Below, one piece after another: positions 8,263-17,066 of a DNA stretch of 25,358 nucleotides. Position 1 is the stretch's first letter. Every line of letters begins with the position of its first letter. The stretch covers positions 1 through 25,358 of the forward strand of contig CAKPAK010000011.1 in assembly GCA_934132915.1 (NCBI GenBank), given 5' to 3'. A program made the translations under genes and the position numbers. This DNA comes from an uncultured Bacilli bacterium (lineage in GTDB: Bacteria > Bacillota_I > Bacilli_A > RF39 > UBA660). The notes under the pieces were generated by a model. It searched no databases, was not told the DNA's origin, and saw only the letters and a list, made by a program, of their open reading frames with translations.

Positions 8263-9527
8263 TTTTTTAGGGAACAAATAATGACAATAATACTTAAGAA
8301 GGCAATTACTCCTATTGCAATCATGGTGTATTCTTTTAATTGTTTTAACTCTTTCTGGTAAACTTTTACTTCGGGATTATAATATCTGCTCAATGTTTCT
8401 TCTTCCGTATCATAGACATAATAGTCTGTATTTCCTGTTTTGATATTTGTTCCATAAATTAAGCCTATTTTATTTTTTTTACTAATTTTATAATAGTCAA
8501 TGGTTTGATTTTGAATTTTAAGAGTATCTTTTAAGTATTTTTCTGGAGTTGTTGAGGGAAGAATTTGTAAGGTTATGTTTCCTACTTTGATATAATGATA
8601 TTCTTCATATTTTTTGGTTTGTTCATTATAAGTATAGTATGCTAGTTTGTTCTCTTTATCTTTTAGGATAACTAGTAATACTTTGGTTTTATTATTTTTA
8701 TAAGCTATGACATCTTGATCATCTATTTTAATTGTTACTTCTTCATAGTTTTCTAATTTATCGATTAGATTGTTATTTTTTTTCACTACTGTATAAGTAT
8801 TTTTTCCAACCTTTGTAGAAATAGGATGTTTATCTTCTACTGTAACAATAATTTTATAAACTTTTTCATTTCCATTTTCAGCAGTTACTTTAACTTCAAT
8901 TGTATTTTCGCCTTGGGATAATGTTTTTTCACCTGTTCCCGATACACTTGCTTTATCACTTTCTGCTGATGCTTGAATATTTATTTTTTCAACAGATTGG
9001 TCAAGAGATAGTTTGTACTCTGTTGTATCTTTATTGAATGCTGGTTCTATATTTTGACCATCAACTGTTAATGATTTTAAGTTATTGTTAGAATCATATT
9101 CTTTTTTATCTGCAGTTGTTCCTCCTTTGTTTGAATTGCTACTGCCACCACTTGAGGATGTACTTTTGTTTTTGACTACAATACTTACCGATTTGCTACC
9201 GGAAAATTTATCATTTGTATCGTAATCCGCAACATCTAGAGATGATGCGGTAATCGTTGCGGTTCCTGCACTTTTTGCTGTAAAAGTAAAAGTATAGGTA
9301 TCATTTTCTAACCAATCACTTTTTCCACCTGCTAGAATTCCATTATTTGAAGAAGATACATTAAAAGTTCCAGCAAGATTGTTAGCTTTTACAGAAACAG
9401 TAACCGTTTGTCCAACAGTTACTTCTTTTGCTCCCGACCAAATAGATAAAGAGCCTGCAAAAACATTTGTCTTAGCAATGAAAAAGGTAAACATTACGCA
9501 TAATATATATTTTATTCTTTTTGTCAT
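8229..9527 (-). CDS. Membrane-anchored Ig-like / cadherin-like surface protein
   Basis: A 432-residue exported protein. Residues 1-24 are a signal peptide (basic MTKRIK, hydrophobic core, AG cleavage region). Residues 27-120 form an Ig-like or cohesin-like beta domain (EVTVGQTVTVSVKA, then AGTATITAS, then GSKSVSIVV). A Ser/Gly/Asn linker follows (121-140), then a cadherin-like beta-sandwich domain (about 148-232, LKSLTVDG, EYKLSL, GTGEKTLSQGEN, YKIIVTVE), an unrecognised soluble domain (235-395), a transmembrane helix (about 400-420) and a Lys-rich tail, so it faces outward. No catalytic motif is seen. AAGGAG (9534-9539) sits 6 bases before the ATG and shares a base with the stop of the upstream autolysin gene, so the two are very likely co-transcribed and coupled. 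It may be the wall or membrane partner of that enzyme. Confidence 0.85.
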   Translation of the reverse strand: MTKRIKYILCVMFTFFIAKTNVFAGSLSIWSGAKEVTVGQTVTVSVKANNLAGTFNVSSSNNGILAGGKSDWLENDTYTFTFTAKSAGTATITASSLDVADYDTNDKFSGSKSVSIVVKNKSTSSSGGSSNSNKGGTTADKKEYDSNNNLKSLTVDGQNIEPAFNKDTTEYKLSLDQSVEKINIQASAESDKASVSGTGEKTLSQGENTIEVKVTAENGNEKVYKIIVTVEDKHPISTKVGKNTYTVVKKNNNLIDKLENYEEVTIKIDDQDVIAYKNNKTKVLLVILKDKENKLAYYTYNEQTKKYEEYHYIKVGNITLQILPSTTPEKYLKDTLKIQNQTIDYYKISKKNKIGLIYGTNIKTGNTDYYVYDTEEETLSRYYNPEVKVYQKELKQLKEYTMIAIGVIAFLSIIVIICSLKKGKKKKHLRTM

Positions 9528-9538
9528 TGATTTCTCCT

Positions 9539-11878
9539 TTATTGATTAATATTACTTTTTCCCATAATACTATTTTTGATTTGAACATAATCTACTGCCG
9601 TAACCTGTCCATCTTTATTGACATCAGCAGCCTTTAAATAACTATCTGTTAGATTACTTCGATTCATAATATAATTTTTGACATTAACATAATCCACTGC
9701 AGTAATTTGACCATCGCCATTGATATCTCCAAAAATTACCACATCATAAGTTTTTGTACCATTGGTACCAGAAATGGTTACTTTATCTCCAGTTTTAAAT
9801 ACATCATTTGTCTTTACCGTTCCATTTTTTGATTTTACTGTTACACCTACTTTATGATTATAACTCGTAATATTTCCAATTATATTAGACACATTTGTTC
9901 CTACATTAATTCCGAAGATATTTTTATCATTATATTTAAATCCTGAATGATTCATTGCATCTTCAATAGTAGTAGATGGAGAATCGTCTTTTTCTCTAAT
10001 AAAATTAATGGTATAAGTTCTTGTTTTTCCATTTTGTGAAGTTACATTAATTTGTTGTGTCTGATTATCAGACTTAATTTGAACGGTATCTGCTCCACTT
10101 ACCTTGGCGTTTGTATTAATGGTATTTGCTCCAATTTTAACAGAAGTTGTATTACTACTTAAATAAACATTATAATTATAAGTATTATAACTAAAGTTAT
10201 TAATGGTATTATTATTAATCGTTAAATTTTTTAAATAATTGTTTGGATTTCCTAATCTAGGGGCTGTTACAGTATAATTTGGCATATTATTATATACAGG
10301 AATAACAAATTTAATGGCTGTATTTAAATAACTATTCATACTATTAACATAACCATTATATTTAATTCCTCCTTCTTGAATTGGAGCGGCTAGATTTTGC
10401 ATATATTGGTGGGTAAAATTTCCATTTTTTGTTGAAGATACATCAAATTTTTCATAGTAAATGGTATCTTGATTTATAGAAATATATCCATTATACATAA
10501 ATGATGCTCCACCATAAATTCCTTTATATGGAGTATTCCATCCTTGTTCATAAGCATATCCAGAATAAATAGAACTGCAATTTGTACATCTTGATTTTAT
10601 ATTAAAGAAATTATAATAACCTGAATAGCTTTTCCCACTATACTGGAAATTTCCACCTATTCTAGAATCGGTTGAAGATATTCCAGATATCTCTTGCTTA
10701 ATGCGACTAGCTACATGAACAGCACTAATTCCAATTTTTGAAGATGATGTTACAATATCGTCATTAACATTTCCTGTACTATCTTTAATGGCACCACTTC
10801 TATTATAATACTGATAAATACTTGGCCAGAAACTTTGAGAGGATAAAATAGATGAAATAACACTTGAATTTTGATTAGAACTATATCCTAATGTTTCAAA
10901 GGCAAAAATATATTTTTCATTTAGATAATTTCTTGGGTCAAGATAGTAAGCAATAGTTTCTCTTGAGGCATTATAATATCCTGGTTCACTTTCATATTCC
11001 TTAAAATTATCTACTAAAATATTATAAGTATTTGTATCTAAAGATAAATATCCATCATCAAATGGAGCTTTTCTTTGAAGTAGACTTGCTCCATTACCAC
11101 TTTCTCCTGTTACAACATCATCAAAATTAATATTAATTTTTTCGGCCTCAAAAGTCCAATTAGAATGTCTTGCATGTAATTCTAATAAATATGGAATATA
11201 ACTATCTGGGAAACCTGCACTTTTTAACTTTTGGGTATAATTTTCGATAGTATCTCCATTTTTTTTCTGATTATAATAATTTTGCGCAGTCGATGTTAAT
11301 TTGGTTGTGTTTACAAAATATCCACATAAATAACCGGTATTAGATCCTGCACTTATTTTATACCAATATGGACATGTTGTATTAGGTTTGTCCACAGTTT
11401 CTAAAACATCTACATCTTCTCCACAATTGACTTTAGCACCAGTTCTACTGCCATTAGCGCTACTTCTTAACCCAACGGAACCTGTATCTTCATAGCACAT
11501 GATTGTTCCATCTTTTTTGGTTGGATTATCATAATTTTTTTTAGAATAACTGTCATCTACTCCAGAAGTAGTTTGATTTTCTTCTTTTAATTTTATGAAA
11601 TCACCACAAGAATAACCTGTATAGTTTCCATAACTTACTTTATACCAATTACCAGCACATCCATTACCTGTTCCAGAATTTGTATTTAAAATTGTTAATT
11701 CTGTGGCATTATAAAATCTTGTAATCACACTACTTGATGTTGTTGGTTGACTTCTTAAAGTTAAAGAATCATTGACATTTACGATACCTGTTAGGGCATA
11801 TACATGAGGAGTAAAGCTACATACGATTCCAAGAGCAACACATTTTAAAATTAAATTTTTTCTTGAATTTTTTTGCAT
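9539..11878 (-). CDS. Secreted SH3b/GH73 glucosaminidase with C-terminal dockerin
   Basis: A 779-residue exported autolysin. It has a signal peptide (about 1-28, ending HVYA). Two bacterial SH3 domains follow (about 32-97 and 124-191), each with paired cysteines. The endo-beta-N-acetylglucosaminidase domain of the LytB/GH73 type spans about 215-525, with likely catalytic Glu397 in SRIKQE, then YYNFFNIKS and GWNTPYKGIYGGASF. A cadherin-like beta-sandwich (about 548-628), an X-module-like beta domain (about 640-716) and a type I dockerin complete it. The dockerin has two calcium loops, DINGDGQITAVD (718-729) and DVNKDGQVTAVD (752-763), each followed by a helix. It should cut wall glycan outside the cell, and the dockerin would tether it to a cohesin-like partner. 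GGAAAGGAGT precedes the ATG. It is first in a two-gene unit with the anchored protein. Confidence 0.93.
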   Translation of the reverse strand: MQKNSRKNLILKCVALGIVCSFTPHVYALTGIVNVNDSLTLRSQPTTSSSVITRFYNATELTILNTNSGTGNGCAGNWYKVSYGNYTGYSCGDFIKLKEENQTTSGVDDSYSKKNYDNPTKKDGTIMCYEDTGSVGLRSSANGSRTGAKVNCGEDVDVLETVDKPNTTCPYWYKISAGSNTGYLCGYFVNTTKLTSTAQNYYNQKKNGDTIENYTQKLKSAGFPDSYIPYLLELHARHSNWTFEAEKININFDDVVTGESGNGASLLQRKAPFDDGYLSLDTNTYNILVDNFKEYESEPGYYNASRETIAYYLDPRNYLNEKYIFAFETLGYSSNQNSSVISSILSSQSFWPSIYQYYNRSGAIKDSTGNVNDDIVTSSSKIGISAVHVASRIKQEISGISSTDSRIGGNFQYSGKSYSGYYNFFNIKSRCTNCSSIYSGYAYEQGWNTPYKGIYGGASFMYNGYISINQDTIYYEKFDVSSTKNGNFTHQYMQNLAAPIQEGGIKYNGYVNSMNSYLNTAIKFVIPVYNNMPNYTVTAPRLGNPNNYLKNLTINNNTINNFSYNTYNYNVYLSSNTTSVKIGANTINTNAKVSGADTVQIKSDNQTQQINVTSQNGKTRTYTINFIREKDDSPSTTIEDAMNHSGFKYNDKNIFGINVGTNVSNIIGNITSYNHKVGVTVKSKNGTVKTNDVFKTGDKVTISGTNGTKTYDVVIFGDINGDGQITAVDYVNVKNYIMNRSNLTDSYLKAADVNKDGQVTAVDYVQIKNSIMGKSNINQ

Positions 11879-11907
11879 ATTTTATACTCCTTTCCATTCT
11901 TACCCCC

Positions 11908-11916
11908 ATTATAGCA
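11908..11916 (-). promoter_or_regulatory. Extended -10 promoter of the autolysin operon
   Basis: It reads TGCTATAAT on the minus strand, giving a leader of about 22 bases. No convincing -35 box is seen. Confidence 0.7.
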
Positions 11917-11955
11917 AATATCGACAATTTTTGCTACTAAAAGATTGTTATTTAC

Positions 11956-11968
11956 AAAAAATACTGAT
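11956..11968. repeat. Lone half of the AAAATACTGATA terminator repeat
   Basis: AAAAATACTGATA is identical to one arm of the terminator at 21361-21401, but no matching arm lies nearby. It sits upstream of the autolysin promoter. The closest complement is at 12114-12126 (TACCAGTATTTTT, one mismatch), 145 bases away. Confidence 0.55.
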
Positions 11969-11988
11969 AAAAATTTAACAAAAAAAGA

Positions 11989-12000
11989 TAGATTAATCTA
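11989..12000. promoter_or_regulatory. Perfect 12-base palindrome upstream of the autolysin promoter
   Basis: TAGATTAATCTA is an exact palindrome about 75 bases upstream of the -10 box. It could be a dimeric regulator site or chance in AT-rich DNA. The rest of the 261-base gap (11879-12139) is AT-rich and shows no gene. Confidence 0.35.
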
Positions 12001-12090
12001 GGAATGATTTTTCTACCTTTTATAAAATATATATTTATTTAAATTTGGTATTTTAAACTTTCTTACCATAAAATAGATATTATTAAAATT

Positions 12091-12126
12091 AAAAATATGA
12101 AAAGACGGGTCTCTACCAGTATTTTT
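12091..12126 (-). terminator. Terminator after the U32-hemolysin III pair
   Basis: On the minus strand an AAAAATACTGG-type arm pairs imperfectly with CATATTTTT. An inner AGA/TCT stem lies around a CGGG-type loop, and T runs follow. It looks like a degraded member of the repeated terminator family. Confidence 0.5.
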
Positions 12127-12139
12127 CAAATCTAAAAAA

Positions 12140-12781
12140 TTAAATTACATATAAATAAATCATAAAGAAATGGAAGATACTACCTGCTAGGACAAAGAAA
12201 TGAAAGATAGAATGCATGTATTTTTTCTTGGCGCCTAGTCCATAGAGGATGGCACCAATGGTGTACATAATGCCTCCTAAAATTAAATAGATAAGACCGA
12301 CTTTAGGGCAAAGGGTTTTTAGAAGAGGATAGAAAAGAAGGATGCCCCAACCCATAACTAAATGACATATTACGGAAAGCCCTTGATATTTATCTACATC
12401 TATCGCATTTGCTACAATGGCTATAATGCTAATTGCCCAAATTATGATAAGAAGAGATAGGCCTAGTTTTCCTTTGATTAGGCAAGTACAAATTGGGGTG
12501 TAAGTTCCTGCTTCTAAGAGTAAAACATTACAGTGATCAATTACTCTTAATACTTTTTTCCCTGTTAGTTTAGGACTTAGGCTATGATAGATACAAGAGA
12601 TAGTGTATAAAACAATTAAGGATACTCCATAAGTGATGGAAGATAAAATACTAATAACATTTTTGGAGTGAACAATTAATAAGACTAGAGCTGCTATACT
12701 TAAGCCTGCTCCTATTCCATGGCTAATTGCATTAATTAATTCTTCTGATAAGCTATATTTGGGAATCTTTACCTTTCGCAC
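12140..12781 (-). CDS. Hemolysin III / PAQR family membrane protein (TrhA-like)
   Basis: A 213-residue protein with seven predicted membrane helices. It has the family opening EELINAISHGIGAG (residues 13-25), a Ser-x3-His motif in IYHS (His66), the Asp82-His83 pair in IDHC, and the last-helix HSIFHFF motif (His190, His194). These are the zinc-site residues of PAQR/HlyIII proteins. In Bacillus and E. coli the family (YqfA/TrhA) affects membrane energetics and lipid homeostasis; despite the name it is not a proven toxin. The start is a GTG with AGGAG 8 bases upstream, lying inside the last codons of the U32 gene (13-base overlap), so translation is probably coupled. Confidence 0.93.
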   Translation of the reverse strand: MRKVKIPKYSLSEELINAISHGIGAGLSIAALVLLIVHSKNVISILSSITYGVSLIVLYTISCIYHSLSPKLTGKKVLRVIDHCNVLLLEAGTYTPICTCLIKGKLGLSLLIIIWAISIIAIVANAIDVDKYQGLSVICHLVMGWGILLFYPLLKTLCPKVGLIYLILGGIMYTIGAILYGLGAKKKYMHSIFHFFVLAGSIFHFFMIYLYVI

Positions 12782-15024
12782 TTTTGTATCTCCTCTCTTA
12801 ATTTCTTTATTAAATTCTCTACTTCATTATAATCTTCATCAAAGAGTTCTATTCTGAAATTTTTGATTCCATAAGAAATATAATTATAAATATTAGGAAT
12901 TTTGTTGGTTATATTCTTGTGTAAGATATGAGTAATACAGTTTTCTCTTAGCATGGGGTAACGATTTTTTTCTTTATCTTCTAGGTAGAATTTATCCTGG
13001 TTATCTTTACAAATTTTGCAGTAATTTAGACATTTTTTTAAAGGGCAATATTTCATCACCATAAGTTCTAATCTGCCATAGATAATTAATTCGGCTGGAT
13101 AGTTTGTTTTCATGATATTTTTGATTTGATTATCCGTTAGTTCAACAGATAGGGTTACTTTTTTAACATTATTTTTGGTTAATAATTCGATTGAGTTATG
13201 ATTGGTTATATTTAGAGTATAGTCACTAATTAAATGATTGTTCTTTTGATAATGGTTTAGACTGCCAATTTCCGTGATAAGCAGATTCTCATTTTCTAAA
13301 TTGGGATGAGTATTTATTATTCTTGGTAGGCGATAATAAATGTTGTTGTAATCTTTATAAGTATTGTATAGATTATAGTCCGTGGTATAGATTGTGTCTA
13401 TTTGATTTTCTAAAGCACACTTTAATTGGGTTTCATTTCTGGTTAAAATACTGATATTTATTTTATCTTGGGATGGATATTTATCTAGAGATACGTCTTG
13501 TTCTTTTGTAGAAGGAGGTAAAGAAATTTGATGAGGATGAATTCTTTTACTTGTTAATTCTTGGACTGCTTTTCTTCTTAATTCATTGATTGATTTAATA
13601 TTAATAAAAAGATTGGTATCTATATTTACTTCTATTAATGATGCTTTATAAGGGGTATTGCCTAGTTTGTTTAATTGGTGTTCTACTTCTTCTTGAGTGG
13701 TACTTCTATTTATTGCTAGTTCTGGGGTATCTCCTAATACTTCTACTTTATTTTTATCATCTTTGATTGTAATAGACATTTGTTTATTTTTTCTTGCTTC
13801 AAAATAGATATCTACAGGTATCTTTTTTTCTGTTATTTGTTCTAGAGATTTGGTTAATTTAAAGTCGGTTGTTTTTAAGATAATATCTTCTCCATGGATA
13901 TGTTTGGTATTCTCTACATAGGCAATATGAGGAGATGAGATACTGTTTTTTAAAAGATTTTTATCATCATAAAGACGATTAATCATCATTCCTGTGTTAT
14001 TATTTTGAAATCTTATTCCATCTCCTTGATTTAGGGAATCATTGGTAACTTTAATTTTTATTTTATCTTTGGTAGTAGAAAGAACTTTACCTACTGGAAT
14101 TCCTTGATGATTCGGGGTTTTGATATTCATAATATCTGACTCATGAAAAAGATATCCTTTGGTAAATTCACGATTGTATAGTTTTTTTAAGTTGATTTGT
14201 TCTTCCTTCGTTAGGGTTAAGGATTCATTGTTATAGTATTTATCGATTAGGGTTCTATATAATCTAGTGACATAGCCAACATAAGATGGGGATTTCATTC
14301 TTCCTTCTATTTTTAAGCTGTCAATATTAGCATCTAATAGTTCTTTTAAGTTAGGGAGTGTATTTAGTTCTTTGGTACTTAAAAGGTACTGACCATCTGT
14401 TTTTACGACTTCATTATTTTTTATTAATTGGTAAGGTAGGCGGCAACTGCCAACACATTCTCCCCGATTACCACTTCTACCTCCATTTAGGCTACTGAAA
14501 AGACAACAGCCAGAATAACATACACATAAGGCACCATAAACAAATACTTCTTTTTCGATAGGAATATCAATTTTCTTGATTTCTTCTAGGGACATCTCTC
14601 TTGCTAAAACGACTCTTTTTAGGCCTAATTTTTGAAAGAAAGAAGCTGCTTCTTTGTTATTGGTATGACATTGGGTAGAAGCATGAAGTTCTAGGTTAGG
14701 ATAATATTCTCTTACTTTTTTGATTAAGCCAATATCTTGGATGATAAGGGCATCTACTTGATTTTGATATAAAAAACCAATATATTCTAAAATAGAATCT
14801 AATTCTTCTTCATAGGTTAAGGTATTTACGGTTACGTAGACTTTTACTCCATAAGTATGTGCATAATTGATGGCATTCATTAATTCTTCATTGGTAAAGT
14901 TACTTGCAAATTTTCTAGCGCCATAATTTTTTCCTGATAAATATACGGCATCTGCTCCATTATGGATGGCATAATATAACATCTCTTTATTTCCGACAGG
15001 ACTTAATAATTCAACTTTTTTCAT
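12769..15024 (-). CDS. U32 family protein, likely 23S rRNA C2501 hydroxylase (RlhA-like)
   Basis: A 751-residue cytosolic protein of the U32 family, long called collagenase-like peptidase. Residues 1-200 form the U32 barrel (ELLSPVGNKEMLYYAIHNGADAVY) with the signature GALCVCYSGCC, then GNRGECVGSCR; Cys167, Cys174, Cys190 and Cys194 are the expected metal or iron-sulfur ligands. The long C-terminal part matches the extended form (DUF3656) and ends in a second Cys cluster (YCPLKKC, CKIC). Extended U32 proteins include E. coli RlhA (YdcP), which hydroxylates C2501 of 23S rRNA using prephenate-linked chemistry; tRNA-modifying U32 (TrhP) is the main alternative. GGAAGTGAT precedes the ATG. It overlaps the hemolysin III gene downstream. 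A peptidase role is less likely. Confidence 0.9.
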   Translation of the reverse strand: MKKVELLSPVGNKEMLYYAIHNGADAVYLSGKNYGARKFASNFTNEELMNAINYAHTYGVKVYVTVNTLTYEEELDSILEYIGFLYQNQVDALIIQDIGLIKKVREYYPNLELHASTQCHTNNKEAASFFQKLGLKRVVLAREMSLEEIKKIDIPIEKEVFVYGALCVCYSGCCLFSSLNGGRSGNRGECVGSCRLPYQLIKNNEVVKTDGQYLLSTKELNTLPNLKELLDANIDSLKIEGRMKSPSYVGYVTRLYRTLIDKYYNNESLTLTKEEQINLKKLYNREFTKGYLFHESDIMNIKTPNHQGIPVGKVLSTTKDKIKIKVTNDSLNQGDGIRFQNNNTGMMINRLYDDKNLLKNSISSPHIAYVENTKHIHGEDIILKTTDFKLTKSLEQITEKKIPVDIYFEARKNKQMSITIKDDKNKVEVLGDTPELAINRSTTQEEVEHQLNKLGNTPYKASLIEVNIDTNLFINIKSINELRRKAVQELTSKRIHPHQISLPPSTKEQDVSLDKYPSQDKINISILTRNETQLKCALENQIDTIYTTDYNLYNTYKDYNNIYYRLPRIINTHPNLENENLLITEIGSLNHYQKNNHLISDYTLNITNHNSIELLTKNNVKKVTLSVELTDNQIKNIMKTNYPAELIIYGRLELMVMKYCPLKKCLNYCKICKDNQDKFYLEDKEKNRYPMLRENCITHILHKNITNKIPNIYNYISYGIKNFRIELFDEDYNEVENLIKKLREEIQKCER

Positions 15025-15047
15025 GATATCACTTCCAAACTACTAAT

Positions 15048-15056
15048 ATCATAACA
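15048..15056 (-). promoter_or_regulatory. Extended -10 promoter of the U32 operon
   Basis: It reads TGTTATGAT on the minus strand, about 24 bases before the U32 start codon. It lies next to the terminator of the upstream gene. Confidence 0.6.
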
Positions 15057-15066
15057 TATATTTAAT

Positions 15067-15106
15067 AAAAATACTGATAAAGATTAAAGGTCTATATCAG
15101 TATTTT
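15067..15106 (-). terminator. Palindromic terminator after transglutaminase-like paralogue 1
   Basis: A perfect 12-base-pair stem AAAATACTGATA/TATCAGTATTTT with a 16-base loop. The TAA stop of the upstream gene (15105-15107) overlaps the outer arm. It belongs to the repeated terminator family. Confidence 0.85.
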
Positions 15107-16937
15107 ACTTGTGATAAGTATTCGTATCTATATTAAATTTGTTAGAAATTCCTGGTAACTCTATTTCATTTCCATATTCATCTATTTTTTCTCTTTTAGG
15201 GAATTGGATATGTTGCCGCTTATTGTTTATCTCTATGGTTTCTTGTAATTTATTTTGTAATTCTTCTCCTTCTAAGTGATAAGCTTTTTGATAAACTTCA
15301 CTTACTGCCGACATAATCGTTTGTCCTGATACTGGTTTATTTACTTTTGTTAATAAAAACTCTCCTATTTGATAAAGAATTTCTTTTTCATTTGACCAAT
15401 TCATAAAACTTTTTTCCATTTCAGGGTACTGTTTTTTTAAAGTTTCAATAAACTCAGGAGATAGTTTTTTTAAGTGTTCAACTAAATCTATTAAAATATC
15501 TTTTAACGTACTCTTAGAATTTCTATCTAGATAGAAGTTTACTTTTTGGTAGAATTCTTCTAAAGATTTAATGTTTAATAATTCTAGAGAAGAATTATTA
15601 ATGGAAGAATTAATAAAATTATATCTTCTACTATTTGTTTCTTCTTCTGCGGTTAATAATAGGTGATTGTATAAGTCATTTTTTAAATCATTATCCCAAG
15701 TAGGATCGGTTATATAAAAACCGTCTATTCCATATTTAGGGTCTTTAATATATACATACTCCCTCGCATGGCTACTATGTTCTGATACTACTGTTTCGTT
15801 TTCATTAAACCTATCGTAGGAAGTATCTACCCCAACATTTCTATGGATATTTTTAATTCCTGATTTATTTAGTAAGTCTTCTAACATATTGGCATATCCT
15901 ACACATACCATATATTCATTTTCTAAAATAGCATATAGATTTCTGGATGCAGATTTATCGATTTGGTTTTCTTTATATTGTTTATATTGCTTGACTACAT
16001 TATAAGCAGAAATATATCTTTCAAATGGGGTTAAATTTTGCGTTCCTTCTATCATTTGATATAACATTTTTTCGAAGCGAAGATATTCTTTTACAGAAAC
16101 AATGCTTTTACCTAGTTGGATATCTATATTTTCATTTAAATAATGGTTATTGGTTAAAATATTATTGGTTACAAATTCTTTATTTTTAACATTTATCATT
16201 ACATGGTTTTCTTTTCCTAATTCATGTAGTCTTTCAGATATTAAAACGGCATCCTTCATATTTTCTTCTTCAATTACGATTTTAGTAGTACTATTAGGTA
16301 AGTATTTTAAGTTTTCTAGGTCTTCTTTGGTGATTTTATTTCTTAAGGAGATGGATGAACTAGATAAAGCAGCATATGAATTACTCCCAACTAAATTACG
16401 GTCATAATTATAATAAATTAGGGAATCAAAATTATTTTTTAATTCATCTGAAACGCCAGAGGTTTTTACTTTTTTTAATTTCGATTGTTTTAAGAGACTA
16501 TAATCTTCTTTTGTTAAGATATATTTGGTTTCATCATACATTGCTAGCGTAATTTCTTCTAGATTTTTATTACTAGTTACAGCCTCTAAGATTTTTTTGG
16601 TGATTAAAGCTTGAGATTGAATGTCCAATTTCTTTTTTAAATTATTTTTAATTATTTCTGATAAAACTTTTTCTACTTCTTCTTGGTTCTTTAAATAGTA
16701 GTCTGGGTTTATATATAAAGTCTTACCTGAGTTAAAAAAATCAGTACCAATTAGAAATGGTTTATCGATTGTTGTATAAATTTTTTTCTCTATGCTTGAT
16801 GAGGGTAATTTTTCTATTTCTTCTTTCTTTAAACAGAGTGATGAAATATCAAGTTTATCTAAATTTGTTAATATTTCATTTGGGGATAGGGATTGATACT
16901 TATCTGTTTGTTCATATAGATTCTTTATGTATTCCAT
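15105..16937 (-). CDS. Transglutaminase-like protein, tandem paralogue 1
   Basis: A 610-residue protein without signal peptide or membrane segment. The middle holds a transglutaminase-like catalytic triad in the right order: Cys345 (EYMVCVGYANMLEDLL), His390 (SHAREYVYI) and Asp411 (YITDPTW). The N-terminal 280 residues repeat weak motifs such as TKEDYSLLK and TKEDLENLKYL, which suggest a repeated strand-helix scaffold, perhaps LRR-like. The C-terminal 150 residues are helical, then close with a conserved tail (QFPKR, ELPGISNKF). The neighbour at 17065-18861 is a clear paralogue, most alike in the C-terminal half. AGGAGG and an extended -10 box mark the start. I recognise no named family; a cysteine protease, amidase or crosslinking role is possible. 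Confidence 0.8.
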   Translation of the reverse strand: MEYIKNLYEQTDKYQSLSPNEILTNLDKLDISSLCLKKEEIEKLPSSSIEKKIYTTIDKPFLIGTDFFNSGKTLYINPDYYLKNQEEVEKVLSEIIKNNLKKKLDIQSQALITKKILEAVTSNKNLEEITLAMYDETKYILTKEDYSLLKQSKLKKVKTSGVSDELKNNFDSLIYYNYDRNLVGSNSYAALSSSSISLRNKITKEDLENLKYLPNSTTKIVIEEENMKDAVLISERLHELGKENHVMINVKNKEFVTNNILTNNHYLNENIDIQLGKSIVSVKEYLRFEKMLYQMIEGTQNLTPFERYISAYNVVKQYKQYKENQIDKSASRNLYAILENEYMVCVGYANMLEDLLNKSGIKNIHRNVGVDTSYDRFNENETVVSEHSSHAREYVYIKDPKYGIDGFYITDPTWDNDLKNDLYNHLLLTAEEETNSRRYNFINSSINNSSLELLNIKSLEEFYQKVNFYLDRNSKSTLKDILIDLVEHLKKLSPEFIETLKKQYPEMEKSFMNWSNEKEILYQIGEFLLTKVNKPVSGQTIMSAVSEVYQKAYHLEGEELQNKLQETIEINNKRQHIQFPKREKIDEYGNEIELPGISNKFNIDTNTYHK

Positions 16938-16960
16938 ATAACGCCTCCTACTTTAAGTTA

Positions 16961-16969
16961 ATCATAGCA
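16961..16969 (-). promoter_or_regulatory. Extended -10 promoter of paralogue 1
   Basis: It reads TGCTATGAT on the minus strand, identical to the box of paralogue 2 at 18884-18892. AGGAGG follows before the ATG. Confidence 0.65.
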
Positions 16970-16972
16970 AAG

Positions 16973-17066
16973 ATTTTCTTTTAAATCTATAAAATCATCT
17001 TTTTTTCGTTTAATTTATTTTAGATGTAAAATACTGATTAAGACTTTTCTTCTAATTCAGTATTTT
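16973..17066. repeat. 94-base exact repeat, copy 1 (upstream of paralogue 1)
   Basis: Identical base for base to 18896-18989. It contains a terminator stem-loop (17028-17066) and the region upstream of the -10 box. The flanking coding DNA of the two genes is clearly less alike. Confidence 0.9.
17028..17066 (-). terminator. Palindromic terminator after paralogue 2
   Basis: Stem AAAATACTGA/TCAGTATTTT with an inner AAGA/TCTT pairing. The TAA stop of paralogue 2 (17065-17067) overlaps the outer arm. The T-rich foot is present on both strands. Confidence 0.8.

Noticed and set aside
9539..11878. Cellulosome component
   Set aside because: The dockerin is real, but the enzyme targets peptidoglycan and no scaffoldin or glycan-degrading enzyme is in the window.
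11956..12126. One long stem-loop joining 11956-11968 with 12114-12126 as a split terminator
   Set aside because: The arms are 145 bases apart with a mismatch, and the right arm is better explained by a local imperfect hairpin at 12091-12126.
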